The notes under the pieces: generated by a model
The model's input: only the letters and a program-made list of their open reading frames with translations
The model's database searches: none
What the model was told of the DNA's origin: nothing
Shown: positions 1 to 8,239 of the stretch, one piece after another
Layout: each line of letters starts with the position of its first letter
Numbering within the stretch: the first letter of the stretch is position 1
From: Stenotrophomonas sp. VV52
GTDB lineage: Bacteria > Pseudomonadota > Gammaproteobacteria > Xanthomonadales > Xanthomonadaceae
Length of the DNA stretch: 64,000 bases
Assembly (NCBI RefSeq): GCF_002893095.1
Contig: NZ_PKQQ01000016.1
Span: forward strand, 1 to 64,000
Direction of reading: 5' to 3'
Program-made: the position numbers and the translations under genes

Positions 1-17
1 GAATTATCCCGCCTTAG

Positions 18-31
18 CCCCAAAACTGGGG
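18..31. repeat. Short palindrome upstream of the transposon recombinase gene
   Basis: The sequence CCCCAaaacTGGGG is a perfect 5-bp inverted repeat with a 4-bp spacer, about 85 bp before the recombinase start. Tyrosine recombinases of Tn3-family elements commonly act on a small inverted-repeat core next to their own gene, so this could be part of the resolution site. That role is inferred only from position; a terminal Tn3-type inverted repeat was not recognised and probably lies left of the window. Confidence 0.3.
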
Positions 32-116
32 TAGAGTCGGCCCGAAGCGGTACGAAACCCTCAGCGCAGGCGATTCGTCGTCGGTCCGCAGCGATGGCAA
101 GCGGGGAGCACCCACC

Positions 117-1391
117 ATGAGCACGGTCGAGCAGTACCTGGATGCGGCCACCCGCGCCAACACCGAGCGCGCGTACGCCGGCGCGACCCGTCACTTCGAG
201 GTCGACTGGGGCGGTCATCTGCCGGCGACCGCCGATCAGGTGGCCCGCTACCTGGCCGCCTACGCGGGGCAACTCGCACTCAACACGCTCAAGCACCGGC
301 TCGCAGCCTTGGCCCAGTGGCATCACGCGCACGGCTTTGCCGACCCCACGCGGGCCCCGATCGTGCGCAAGGTGCTCAAGGGCATCCAGACCTTGCACCC
401 GAGCCAAGAGAAGCGCGCCACACCGCTGCAGCTCACGCAACTGGGCCAGGTGGTGGATTGGCTCGACGGCGCCGCGGCCGCGGCCGGCACGCGCGGCGAT
501 CCGGCCGGCCGGCTCCGGCACCTGCGCGATCGCGCCCTGGTGCTGCTGGGCTTCTGGCGCGGCTTCCGCGGCGACGAACTGGTTCGTCTGCAGGTGCAGG
601 ACCTGCGCCTGGTGCCCGGCGAAGGCATGACCTGCTTCCTGTCGCACAGCAAGGGCGACCGCCAGCACACCGGCCGGACCTACAAGGTGCCGGCGCTGTC
701 GCGCTGGTGTCCGGTCGCGGCGACCTCGGCCTGGATCGCGGCGGCCGACCTCCACGAGGGCCCGCTGTTCCGCGCGGTCGACCAGTGGGCGGGGATCGCC
801 GCCACGCCGCTGCATCCCAACAGCCTGGTGCGCCTGCTGCGGCGGATCTTCCGCGAGGCCGGCCTGGCCTCGCCCGACGACTACAGCAGCCACTCGCTGC
901 GCCGGGGTTTCGCCGGCTGGGCCAACGCCAACGGCTGGGACGTGAAGGCGCTGATGGAGTACGTCGGCTGGCGCGACGTAAATTCGGCGATGCGCTACCT
1001 CGATGGCGCCGATCCGTTCGCCCGTGAGCGCATCGAAGCCAGTCTGCCGCCGATCGCGCCCCCGCGCCTGGCGCTGCCGGCGCCGGCTGTCGCGCCGGTG
1101 CCGAGCACGACAGTGGAGGCGACCATCACGCTGACCCGGCTCACCCCGCGCGTGCGCGGCCTGGCCAAGGCCCATCGGCTGATCGAGCAGATCTGCCTGC
1201 ACCCCCACCAGGCGCAGCGGCTCGATGCCGATGGCACTCGCTACCGCCTGGCGATCGCCGCATCTGACGACGCGGCGCTGGAAGAAACCATCGCGATGCT
1301 GCTCGACGAGATGCACCGCATCGCCGACAACCACCAGTGCTTCCTCGCCGTCGCCTTGCGCGATGAAGCGGGCGGCCGCCATTGGGACTGA
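117..1391 (+). CDS. Tyrosine recombinase of a Tn3-family transposon (TnpI-like)
   Basis: A 424-residue site-specific recombinase, expected to resolve the cointegrates formed by the neighbouring transposase. The catalytic set of tyrosine recombinases is visible: Arg151 (in GFRGDEL), Lys179 (SHSKGD), His259-x-x-Arg262 (SHSLRR), Trp285 in the position often held by His, and the nucleophile Tyr294 (MRYLD). Residues 1-110 form the SAM-like core-binding domain. About 100 extra residues follow the catalytic tyrosine, ending in a region rich in acidic and Ala/Leu residues whose role I cannot assign. The ATG at 117 has a GGGGAG ribosome site about 8 nt upstream. The stop lies 7 nt before the transposase start, so both are probably on one transcript. 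Most Tn3 elements use a serine resolvase; a tyrosine enzyme places this one with the Tn4430-like or Tn4651-like branches. Confidence 0.85.
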   Translation: MSTVEQYLDAATRANTERAYAGATRHFEVDWGGHLPATADQVARYLAAYAGQLALNTLKHRLAALAQWHHAHGFADPTRAPIVRKVLKGIQTLHPSQEKRATPLQLTQLGQVVDWLDGAAAAAGTRGDPAGRLRHLRDRALVLLGFWRGFRGDELVRLQVQDLRLVPGEGMTCFLSHSKGDRQHTGRTYKVPALSRWCPVAATSAWIAAADLHEGPLFRAVDQWAGIAATPLHPNSLVRLLRRIFREAGLASPDDYSSHSLRRGFAGWANANGWDVKALMEYVGWRDVNSAMRYLDGADPFARERIEASLPPIAPPRLALPAPAVAPVPSTTVEATITLTRLTPRVRGLAKAHRLIEQICLHPHQAQRLDADGTRYRLAIAASDDAALEETIAMLLDEMHRIADNHQCFLAVALRDEAGGRHWD

Positions 1392-1398
1392 GCTGCGC

Positions 1399-4300
1399 AT
1401 GACGACGCTGCACGAAACCGCCTACCCACGCCTCAAGCCCGATCCCACCGCCAAAGAACTGCAGGACATCTACACGCCCAGCGAGGCGGAACTTCAGTGC
1501 GTCCGAAGCATCACCAGCGGCCCGGCCACGCGTCTGGCCCTGTTGCTGCATCTGAAGCTGTTTCAGCGGTTGGGTTATTTCACGACACTGGACGAGGTGC
1601 CCCAACGCATCGCGCAGCACGTCGCCCAGGCCGTGGGGATGCGGCGCGTACCGGCCGACCGGTTGGCGAGCTACGACACGTCCGGTGGCAAGCGTGGGCA
1701 CCTGGCCCAGCTGCGGGCGTTCCTCAATGTCCGCCCGCTCGATAGCGCCGGGCGTGACTGGCTTGGCACGGTTGCTGAAACGGCGGCTCAGACCAAACAC
1801 ATCGTGCCCGACATCGTGAACGTGATGCTCGAAGAGCTGGTGCACCACCGCTTTGAGCTGCCGGCGTTCAGCACGCTCGAACGTCTCGCGATCGCCGCCC
1901 GCGAACAGGTCCACGACGCGCACTACCGCCAGATTACGGACGCGCTGACGCCGGCGATGCGGGCGCTGATCGACGAGCTGCTGCTGACGCCGCCGGGCAG
2001 CCATCACAGCGGCTGGCACGCGCTCAAGCGCGAGCCCAAGCGGCCGACCAACAAGGAAGTGCGCCATTACCTGCAGCACATCCAGCGCCTGCGTACCTTG
2101 GCCGAGCAACTGCCGCCGATTGATGTCTCGGTGCCCAAGCTCAAGCAATTCCGCGCGATGGCCCGCGCGCTCGATGCCAGCGAACTGGCCGAACTGGTCC
2201 CGGTCAAGCGCTATGCGCTGGCCGCGATCTTCATCCGTTCGCAGTACCGCAAGACGCTCGACGATGCGGCCGACCTGTTCATCCGGCTGATTCAGAACCT
2301 GGAGAACACCGCGCAGCAGAAGCTGATCGCCTACCAGCTCGAACACAGCAAGCGCGCCGACGCGCTGATCGGCCAGCTCCGGGAGATCCTGCAGGCCTAC
2401 CAGGTCGAGGGCACCGATACCCAGCGCGTGGATGCGATCGAGGGCGTGCTGGTCGCCGACATCAGCCTGCTGATGGCCGAATGCGATGAGCACATGGCCT
2501 ACGCCGGCCGCAACTACCTGCCGTTCCTGCTGGCGCCGTACGGGACATTGCGCCCGCTGCTGTTCAACTGTCTGGAGATCATGGGCCTGCGGGCCGCCAG
2601 CCAGGATCCCAGCATGGAGCACATGATCGGCGCCGTACTCGCGCTGCGCAGCCAGCGTCGCGAGGCGGTCGACGCGGCCGGGCTGGGGCTGGAGGTGACC
2701 ACCGACCTGACTTGGCTGTCGGCCGCCTGGCGAAAGCACGTGCTGCCCAAGGCCTTGGCTGCTGCCAGCCCCGGCTGGATCCACCGCAAGTATTTCGAGC
2801 TGGCGGTGCTGGCGCAGGTCAAGGACGAACTCAAATCCGGCGACTTGTACATCCCGCACGGCGAGCGCTACGACGACTACCGCGAGCAGCTGGTCGACGA
2901 GGCGACGTTCGCGCAGGAGCTGGACGCCTACGGCGAGGTATCGGGGATCGCCACCGACGCGGCCGACTTTGTGCAGGGCTTGCGCACCGAGCTGACGACA
3001 TTGGCCGATGCCGTCGATGCCCGGTTTCCGGACAACCTGCACGCCAGCGTGGTCGACGGGCGATTGGTGCTCAGGCGCCTGCAGGGCGCCCAGGTAACGC
3101 AGGCGATCGCCGCGGTGGATAGCGCGATCACTGAACGCCTGCCACCGACCAGCATCGTCGATGTCCTGGTTGACACCACCCGCTGGCTGGATCTGCACGT
3201 GCACTTCCGTCCGATCGCCGGCACCGACGCGCGGGTCGACGATCTGCTGCGGCGGGTGATCACCACGCTGTTCTGCTACGGCTGCAATCTTGGGCCGACC
3301 CAGACCGCGCGCTCGGTCAAGGGTTTCAGCCGGCGTCAGATCTCCTGGTTGAACCTGAAATACGTCACCGACGAGACCCTCGACAAGGCGATCGTCGAGG
3401 TGATCAACCTGTACAACAAGTTCGAGCTGCCCGGTTATTGGGGCAGCGGCAAGAGCGCCTCGGCCGACGGCACCAAGTGGAGCGTGTACGAGCAGAACCT
3501 GTTGTCGGAGTACCACATCCGGTACGGCGGCTATGGCGGCATCGGCTATTACCACGTGTCCGACAAGTACATCGCGTTGTTCAGCCACTTCATCCCGTGC
3601 GGCGTGCACGAGGCGGTCTACATCCTCGACGGGCTGCTGGCCAACCGCTCCGACATCCAGCCCGACACGGTGCACGGCGACACCCAGGCGCAGAGCTTCC
3701 CGGTGTTCGGGCTGGCGCATCTGCTAGGCATCAACCTGATGCCTCGCATCCGCAACATCAAGGATCTGGTGTTCTCCCGGCCGGAGCCGGGGCGGACGTA
3801 CGAGAACATCCAGGCACTGTTCGGCGACAGCATCGACTGGAAGCTGATCGAGACCCACCTGCACGACATGCTGCGGGTCGCGATTTCCATCAAAGTGGGC
3901 AAGATTACCGCCTCGACCATCCTGCGCCGGCTCGGCACCTACAGCCGGAAGAACAAGCTGTACTGGGCGTTTCGCGAACTGGGCAAGGCCGTGCGCACGT
4001 TGTTCCTGCTGCGCTACATCGACGATGTCGAAGTGCGCAAAACCATCCACGCCGCCACCAACAAAAGCGAGGAGTTCAACGGCTTCGTCAAATGGGCGTT
4101 CTTCGGCGGCGAGGGCATCATTGCCGAGAACGTCCAGCACGAGCAGCGCAAGATCGTGCGTTACAACCAGCTGGTGGCCAACCTGGTCATCCTGCACAAC
4201 GTGGAGCAGATGACCCGGGTGCTGGCGGAGCTGCGGCAAGATGGCGCTAACATCAGCCCGGAAGTGCTTGCTGGGTTGTCGCCATACCGGACCAGCCACA

Positions 4301-4401
4301 TCAACCGGTTCGGCGACTACACGCTGGACCTCAAGCGCGAAGTCGAGCCGATCGATTTCTCCAGGCGCATTCTTGAGTTCACGGCAGGTCACACAGCATG
4401 A
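1399..4401 (+). CDS. tnpA: Tn3-family transposase TnpA
   Basis: A 1000-residue DDE transposase, the normal length for the Tn3 family (about 960-1010). It begins with the family N-terminal DNA-binding region and carries the catalytic triad in the C-terminal third: Asp690 (SADGTKW), Asp761 (HGDTQ) and the Glu pair 891/892 (SEEFN). I chose the ATG at 1399 because it follows the recombinase stop directly and gives the family-typical N-terminus; a longer reading back to 1225 only adds residues inside the recombinase gene. The last bases overlap the crcB start as ATGA, so the passenger is translationally coupled to the transposase. The reading frame is intact, so the element may be active. Confidence 0.93.
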   Translation: MTTLHETAYPRLKPDPTAKELQDIYTPSEAELQCVRSITSGPATRLALLLHLKLFQRLGYFTTLDEVPQRIAQHVAQAVGMRRVPADRLASYDTSGGKRGHLAQLRAFLNVRPLDSAGRDWLGTVAETAAQTKHIVPDIVNVMLEELVHHRFELPAFSTLERLAIAAREQVHDAHYRQITDALTPAMRALIDELLLTPPGSHHSGWHALKREPKRPTNKEVRHYLQHIQRLRTLAEQLPPIDVSVPKLKQFRAMARALDASELAELVPVKRYALAAIFIRSQYRKTLDDAADLFIRLIQNLENTAQQKLIAYQLEHSKRADALIGQLREILQAYQVEGTDTQRVDAIEGVLVADISLLMAECDEHMAYAGRNYLPFLLAPYGTLRPLLFNCLEIMGLRAASQDPSMEHMIGAVLALRSQRREAVDAAGLGLEVTTDLTWLSAAWRKHVLPKALAAASPGWIHRKYFELAVLAQVKDELKSGDLYIPHGERYDDYREQLVDEATFAQELDAYGEVSGIATDAADFVQGLRTELTTLADAVDARFPDNLHASVVDGRLVLRRLQGAQVTQAIAAVDSAITERLPPTSIVDVLVDTTRWLDLHVHFRPIAGTDARVDDLLRRVITTLFCYGCNLGPTQTARSVKGFSRRQISWLNLKYVTDETLDKAIVEVINLYNKFELPGYWGSGKSASADGTKWSVYEQNLLSEYHIRYGGYGGIGYYHVSDKYIALFSHFIPCGVHEAVYILDGLLANRSDIQPDTVHGDTQAQSFPVFGLAHLLGINLMPRIRNIKDLVFSRPEPGRTYENIQALFGDSIDWKLIETHLHDMLRVAISIKVGKITASTILRRLGTYSRKNKLYWAFRELGKAVRTLFLLRYIDDVEVRKTIHAATNKSEEFNGFVKWAFFGGEGIIAENVQHEQRKIVRYNQLVANLVILHNVEQMTRVLAELRQDGANISPEVLAGLSPYRTSHINRFGDYTLDLKREVEPIDFSRRILEFTAGHTA

Positions 4402-4775
4402 AAGCCATCCTGCTCGTGGGTCTCGGAGGGTTCATTGGCGCGGTCGCTCGCTACAAGCTTGGCGGCGTCGTCCTACACCTGACCGCACAAGAGCGCTTTC
4501 CGTACAGCACGTTCGCCGTCAACGTGCTGGGATGTCTCGTTGTGGGCATTCTTGCCGGCCTCGCCGAGCGGTTCGAGCTGTTTGGCCCAAGCACAAGATT
4601 GTTCCTCTTCACCGGCCTACTCGGCGGGTTTACCACGTTTTCTGCATTCGGCCTTGAAGCAACCCACCTGTTGCGGCGTGGCGAGCTGTGGGTTGCCGTG
4701 CTGTACGCGGGCGCAAGTGTTGTACTCGGCATCGCCGCAGTCTGGCTGGGCATTAAGGCAACGCTGATCAAGTAG
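4398..4775 (+). CDS. crcB: CrcB/Fluc fluoride channel, transposon passenger with IS-derived end
   Basis: A 125-residue inner-membrane protein with four predicted transmembrane segments that exports toxic fluoride as a dual-topology dimer. Family signatures seen are GGFIGAVARY at the N-terminus, the STFAVN motif with the pore-region Asn, and GGFTTFSAFGLE with the phenylalanine and threonine-rich break of helix 3. Length matches CrcB proteins (about 120-130). The start overlaps the tnpA stop by 4 bp. The final codons (A-T-L-I-K-stop) fall inside the left inverted repeat of the downstream IS5-family element, so the insertion rewrote the extreme C-terminus but left all four helices. There is no room for a fluoride riboswitch directly upstream because tnpA runs into the gene. 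Confidence 0.88.
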   Translation: MKAILLVGLGGFIGAVARYKLGGVVLHLTAQERFPYSTFAVNVLGCLVVGILAGLAERFELFGPSTRLFLFTGLLGGFTTFSAFGLEATHLLRRGELWVAVLYAGASVVLGIAAVWLGIKATLIK

Positions 4776-5929
4776 CTGCACAGCGATTGCACTGATCAAG
4801 ATGAATTCGATGAAGCGATTTTTGTCCCTACATGGACTTTTGTAGCTTGAACCTTGCAGCGGTCGGGGATTTTCACCCCCATCGCTGCCCACCAAGGGCA
4901 TCTATCCCGCCACACGGGCACGCGCCAAGTACAGGTTGGCCAGCCCCAACACCACGAAGCTGCGATTGGCATTCTTCTCCAGCCCTCGGTAGCGCACCTT
5001 GCTGAAGCCCCACAGCCGCTTCACCACCGCGAACACGTGTTCCACCCGTGCCCGGATCCTGGACTTGTTGCGGTTGCGCTCGGCTTCATCCACTTCGCCG
5101 CCCTTGCGCACCCGCTGGTTGGTGAAGTCCTTGGCATGCGGCGCATGCTCGCCAATCAGGGCCTTCTGGCTGGCATAGGCACTGTCGCCATAGACCCGCC
5201 GCTCCTCCCCGTGCAGCAGGTCCTCCAGCAAGTGCTTGTCGTGTACGTTGGCTGCGGTCACCGCCGCGCTGTGCGCCAGCCCCGTGCGGCTGTCCACGCC
5301 AATGTGCAGCTTCATCCCGTAATACCACTGCTGGCCTTTGCGCGTCTGGTGCATGTCAGGATCGCGGGCCTTGTCGGCGTTCTTGGTCGAACTCGGTGCT
5401 GCGATTATCGTGGCATCCACGATCGTGCCGGTGCCCACCTTCAGGCCGCGGTCCTCAAGCACGTCTCCCACTTGGGCGAACAACGCTGCGCCCAACTCGT
5501 GGTGCTCCAGCAAGCGGCGGAACTTCAGCAGCGTGGTGGCGTCGGGCACCCGCTCGCGGCCCAGGTCGATCCCCACGAACCGCCGCAGCGCCGGACTATC
5601 GAGCAGTGCTTCCTCGCATGCCTGGTCGGCCAGGTTGAACCAGTGCTGCACGAAATACATCCGCAGCATCCGCTCCAGCCCCACCGGCGGACGACCGTTG
5701 CCAGGCTTGGGGTAGTGCGGCTCGATCACCGCGCACAGCGCCGACCACGGCACGATCTGCTCCATCGTCGAAAGAAACACATCCCGGCGCGTGGGCCGAC
5801 GGTACTGCTCGAACCCAACTTCCTGATCCGCCGCCATCGCCAAGGTCTGCTGCTTCATCGCTCGATTCCCGCTATCCAATACATGAGACTATTTTCTCAG
5901 GTTTTTGAGACTTGATCAGCGTTGCCTTA
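4754..5929. mobile_element. IS5-family insertion sequence inside the 3' end of crcB
   Basis: The two ends carry a perfect 20-bp inverted repeat, TAAGGCAACGCTGATCAAGT at 4754-4773 and its reverse complement at 5910-5929, around a single transposase gene on the minus strand. The element is about 1.17 kb, normal for the IS5 family. Taking GGCAACG as the true tip, the flanks are TTAA on the left and TTAG on the right; both fit the YTAR target pattern of IS5-group elements but are not identical, so either one base has changed or the exact tips differ by a base or two. Confidence 0.85.
4902..5858 (-). CDS. IS5-family DDE transposase
   Basis: A transposase of about 318 residues starting MKQQTLAMAADQE; an in-frame start 21 nt further upstream (5879) is also possible. 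The N-terminal part has the IS5-type DUF772 region (VPWSAL...GRPPVG...MLRMYFVQHWFNLAD), and the catalytic DDE residues are visible in IVDATI, YGDSAY and the YREK-like stretch RARVEHVFAVVKR. The gene is intact and occupies nearly the whole element. It reads opposite to tnpA and crcB. Confidence 0.92.
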   Translation of the reverse strand: MKQQTLAMAADQEVGFEQYRRPTRRDVFLSTMEQIVPWSALCAVIEPHYPKPGNGRPPVGLERMLRMYFVQHWFNLADQACEEALLDSPALRRFVGIDLGRERVPDATTLLKFRRLLEHHELGAALFAQVGDVLEDRGLKVGTGTIVDATIIAAPSSTKNADKARDPDMHQTRKGQQWYYGMKLHIGVDSRTGLAHSAAVTAANVHDKHLLEDLLHGEERRVYGDSAYASQKALIGEHAPHAKDFTNQRVRKGGEVDEAERNRNKSRIRARVEHVFAVVKRLWGFSKVRYRGLEKNANRSFVVLGLANLYLARARVAG

Positions 5930-6208
5930 GACAAATTCGCGGCACCTGGCGTTACTTGCGGAGCGGTTGCCTCATGAATCCAGCAGGCGTTTCAGGTCAA
6001 TCGATGGCGCTTCAGTGGCAAGCACGATTGTCGGTCATCGAGAAAAACCCCCAGGGCCGGACGAAGCCGGTTTCACCCACGGATCACATCGTCTTGCCGC
6101 GATGCATACGCGCCGATCGCTAAGCTCGCTTCAACACCCTTACCGCACAACAACAACGCTGCGACAGCGCGTCGGCACCCGGCGTCACTCTCGCTCAAGG
6201 AATTCCCC

Positions 6209-7348
6209 ATGAAAGCCCTCGTCTATAACGGCCCGCGAGATGTCAGCGTGGTCGATGTCCCCGATGCGAAAGTCGAAAAATCCACCGATGCCCTGGTGCG
6301 CATCACCACCACCAATATCTGCGGCTCCGATCTGCACATGTACGAAGGTCGCACCGACATGCAGGCCGGGCGCATCCTCGGCCACGAGAACCTGGGCGAG
6401 GTGATCGAAGTCGGCGATGCGGTGGATCGGGTCAAGGTCGGCGACCGCGTGTGCCTGCCCTTCAACATCGGCTGTGGTTTCTGCGCCAACTGCGAACGCG
6501 GCAAGACTGGGTATTGCCTGACGGTGAACCCGGGCAACGCCGGCGGCGCCTACGGATTCGCCGGCATGGGACCGTACGAAGGTGGCCAGGCCGAGTATCT
6601 GCGCGTGCCGTATGCCGACTTCAACTGCCTGGTGTTGCCGCCGGATGCGCAGGAGAAGGAGAACGACTACGTGATGCTTTCCGATATCTTTCCCACCGGT
6701 TATCACGCCACCGAACTGGCCGGCGTGCAGCCTGGCGAAACGGTGGTGATCTACGGCGCCGGGCCAGTGGGACTGATGGCGGCGTATTCGGCGATGATCA
6801 AGGGCGCCAGCAAGGTCATGGTGGTCGACATGCAGAAGGACCGCCTGGCACTGGCCGAAAAAATCGGTGCAATCGCGATCCACGACGTGGAAGGCAGCGG
6901 CGTCGAGCAGGTGCTCGAACTCACAGAAGGCAACGGCGCCGATCGCGGCTGCGAATGCGTCGGTTATCAATGTTTCAACTGCAAGGGCCATGAAGTGCCC
7001 AACCTGACCATGAACAACCTGGTCAAGACGGTGAAGCCGACCGGCGGGATAGGCGTCGTGGGCGTGTTCATTCCCGAGGACCCGGGTGCCGAGGACAAGC
7101 TGGCCAAGCAAGGCCACCTGGCTTTCAACTTCGGTGAGTTCTGGTTCAAGGGCCAGCAGATCCGCACCGGCCAGGCCAACGTCAAGGCGTACAACCGCCA
7201 ACTCTGCAACCTGATCCAGGCAGGCAAGGCCAAGCCTTCATTCCTGATCTCGCATGAGTTGCCACTGGCGCAGGCGCCCGAGGGTTACAAACGTTTCGAT
7301 GCGCGCGAAGACGGCTGGACCAAGGTGGTTTTGAAGCCCGGTGGCTGA
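6209..7348 (+). CDS. fdhA: Glutathione-independent formaldehyde dehydrogenase-like zinc alcohol dehydrogenase
   Basis: A 379-residue medium-chain zinc dehydrogenase of the Pseudomonas putida formaldehyde dehydrogenase type, which oxidises formaldehyde or other aldehydes to the acid with a tightly bound NAD and no glutathione. Catalytic zinc ligands are Cys38 (ICGSD) and His59/Glu60 (GHEN); the structural zinc loop is CGFCANCERGKTGYC; the NAD-binding Rossmann motif is GAGPVG. The family-specific insertion around CVGYQCF is present. It is slightly shorter than the P. putida enzyme (398). The start has AAGGA about 8 nt upstream. It stands alone between the IS and a DUF427 gene. The real substrate could be another aldehyde, since many relatives are annotated by similarity only. 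Confidence 0.85.
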   Translation: MKALVYNGPRDVSVVDVPDAKVEKSTDALVRITTTNICGSDLHMYEGRTDMQAGRILGHENLGEVIEVGDAVDRVKVGDRVCLPFNIGCGFCANCERGKTGYCLTVNPGNAGGAYGFAGMGPYEGGQAEYLRVPYADFNCLVLPPDAQEKENDYVMLSDIFPTGYHATELAGVQPGETVVIYGAGPVGLMAAYSAMIKGASKVMVVDMQKDRLALAEKIGAIAIHDVEGSGVEQVLELTEGNGADRGCECVGYQCFNCKGHEVPNLTMNNLVKTVKPTGGIGVVGVFIPEDPGAEDKLAKQGHLAFNFGEFWFKGQQIRTGQANVKAYNRQLCNLIQAGKAKPSFLISHELPLAQAPEGYKRFDAREDGWTKVVLKPGG

Positions 7349-7394
7349 GTGCGGGCAATCACTAGCTTCACAAACCTGCCTGCAGTCAGATTTT

Positions 7395-7468
7395 CCTGTG
7401 GGAGCGACGTCAGTCGCGATGAGGCATTACCGGTAAAGCTTCATCGCGACTGACGTCGCTCTCACAGG
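7395..7468. repeat. Palindromic intergenic repeat, copy 1
   Basis: A roughly 74-bp near-perfect inverted repeat: arms read GTGGGAGCGACGTCAGTCGC and its complement, with a central ACCGGT. A second copy lies at 7872-7941 in the opposite orientation, judged by the asymmetric loop bases. As RNA it would form a long hairpin and could end or protect transcripts. It belongs to the class of dispersed palindromic repeats common in Stenotrophomonas and Pseudomonas, though it lacks the GTAG head of the SMAG type. Confidence 0.8.
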
Positions 7469-7551
7469 ATCAGCAGGTCGGAAGAGGCTGTATGTCCGTT
7501 TCTTTTTGTCGACGCGCATACTGGCCGGCACCCTCACTGCAGGTTCCCCCA

Positions 7552-7833
7552 ATGAAACAAGCCATCTGGAACGACACCACCCTGGCCAGCAGCGACGCTA
7601 CGGTCGTAGTCGAAAACAACCACTATTTCCCCTTGGCGTCGCTCCCGCGCGAATACTTCCGCGAATCCAGCCACACTACGGTATGTCCGTGGAAAGGCAC
7701 GGCGCACTACTACGACGTGGTGGTCGGAGATGCGGTCAACGCCAATGCGGCCTGGTACTACCCGGAGCCGAAGGACGCCGCCAAACAGATTCGCGGGCAT
7801 GTTGCGTTCTGGAAGGGTGTGCAGGGGACGTAG
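7552..7833 (+). CDS. DUF427 family protein
   Basis: A 93-residue cytoplasmic protein of the DUF427 family. Conserved landmarks are VVVENNHYFPL, the TVCPWKGTAHYYDV core and AAWYYPEPKDAA. The biochemical role of the family is unknown. I chose the ATG at 7552, which begins MKQAIW as usual; an upstream in-frame ATG at 7492 adds 20 residues unlike the family. The gene sits exactly between the two inverted copies of a palindromic repeat. Confidence 0.85.
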   Translation: MKQAIWNDTTLASSDATVVVENNHYFPLASLPREYFRESSHTTVCPWKGTAHYYDVVVGDAVNANAAWYYPEPKDAAKQIRGHVAFWKGVQGT

Positions 7834-7871
7834 AAGGGGCGTCGCTTCGTACGCAGCGGCCACCCTGCTTT

Positions 7872-7941
7872 TGTGGGAGCGACGTGAGTCGTGATGAAGC
7901 TTTACCGGTAATGCCTCATCGCGACTCACGTCGCTCCCACA
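7872..7941. repeat. Palindromic intergenic repeat, copy 2 (inverted relative to copy 1)
   Basis: A 70-bp palindrome with arms TGTGGGAGCGACGTGAGTCG and its complement around ACCGGT. The loop sequence is the reverse complement of copy 1, so the two copies face each other across the DUF427 gene. Its right edge coincides with the point where the antitoxin-like reading frame from 8142 loses family similarity. Confidence 0.8.
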
Positions 7942-7944
7942 GTA

Positions 7945-8142
7945 GTTGCACCAACCATTGCCGCCGCACGAGGACGCCGCAGCTTCGCGATCGCGACGAG
8001 CTTTGACGAGGTTGGCTCGCACGTCATCGATGGCCAAACCCCGCGTGGGATCGGCTTTGAGTGCGTCGTAGGCCACGGCGACCTCGGTGCGCAGCCAATG
8101 CTCGCACTCAGCAGCGAGAGGGGGATAGCGGTCGCGCTCCAT
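7945..8142 (-). pseudogene. Remnant of a PaaA2/ParD-like antitoxin gene
   Basis: About 54 N-terminal residues resemble PaaA2-type antitoxins (stability determinants): EHWLRTEVAVAYDALKADP followed by a helix of the form IDDVRANLVKARRDRE. After this the frame runs straight into the palindromic repeat and reads on without family similarity, so the natural 3' end is lost. No ParE-type toxin gene follows. It is likely a relic of a type II toxin-antitoxin pair destroyed when the repeat arrived. The family call rests on pattern memory and is moderate. Confidence 0.5.
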
Positions 8143-8239
8143 GCCTCACTCTAGGCGTCGGCTCTGGGAGCAGCATAGCAACCCGGGGCTTGCAGTGGCA
8201 CAGTCGTCGCTGGAAACTTTAACCATGCCAATGACTTAA

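Noticed and set aside
1141..3720. Very long minus-strand open frame (859 codons) opposite tnpA
   Set aside because: It is antisense to a perfect Tn3 transposase, begins inside the recombinase gene, and its composition (many Val, Gln, Arg, Leu) is typical of a mirror frame of a G+C-rich gene.
4300..4398. Fluoride riboswitch in front of crcB
   Set aside because: The upstream region is coding sequence of tnpA and the genes overlap; no riboswitch-like pseudoknot sequence was seen.
4854..5915. 353-codon plus-strand frame inside the IS element
   Set aside because: Antisense to the intact IS5 transposase, and His-rich without any family mark.
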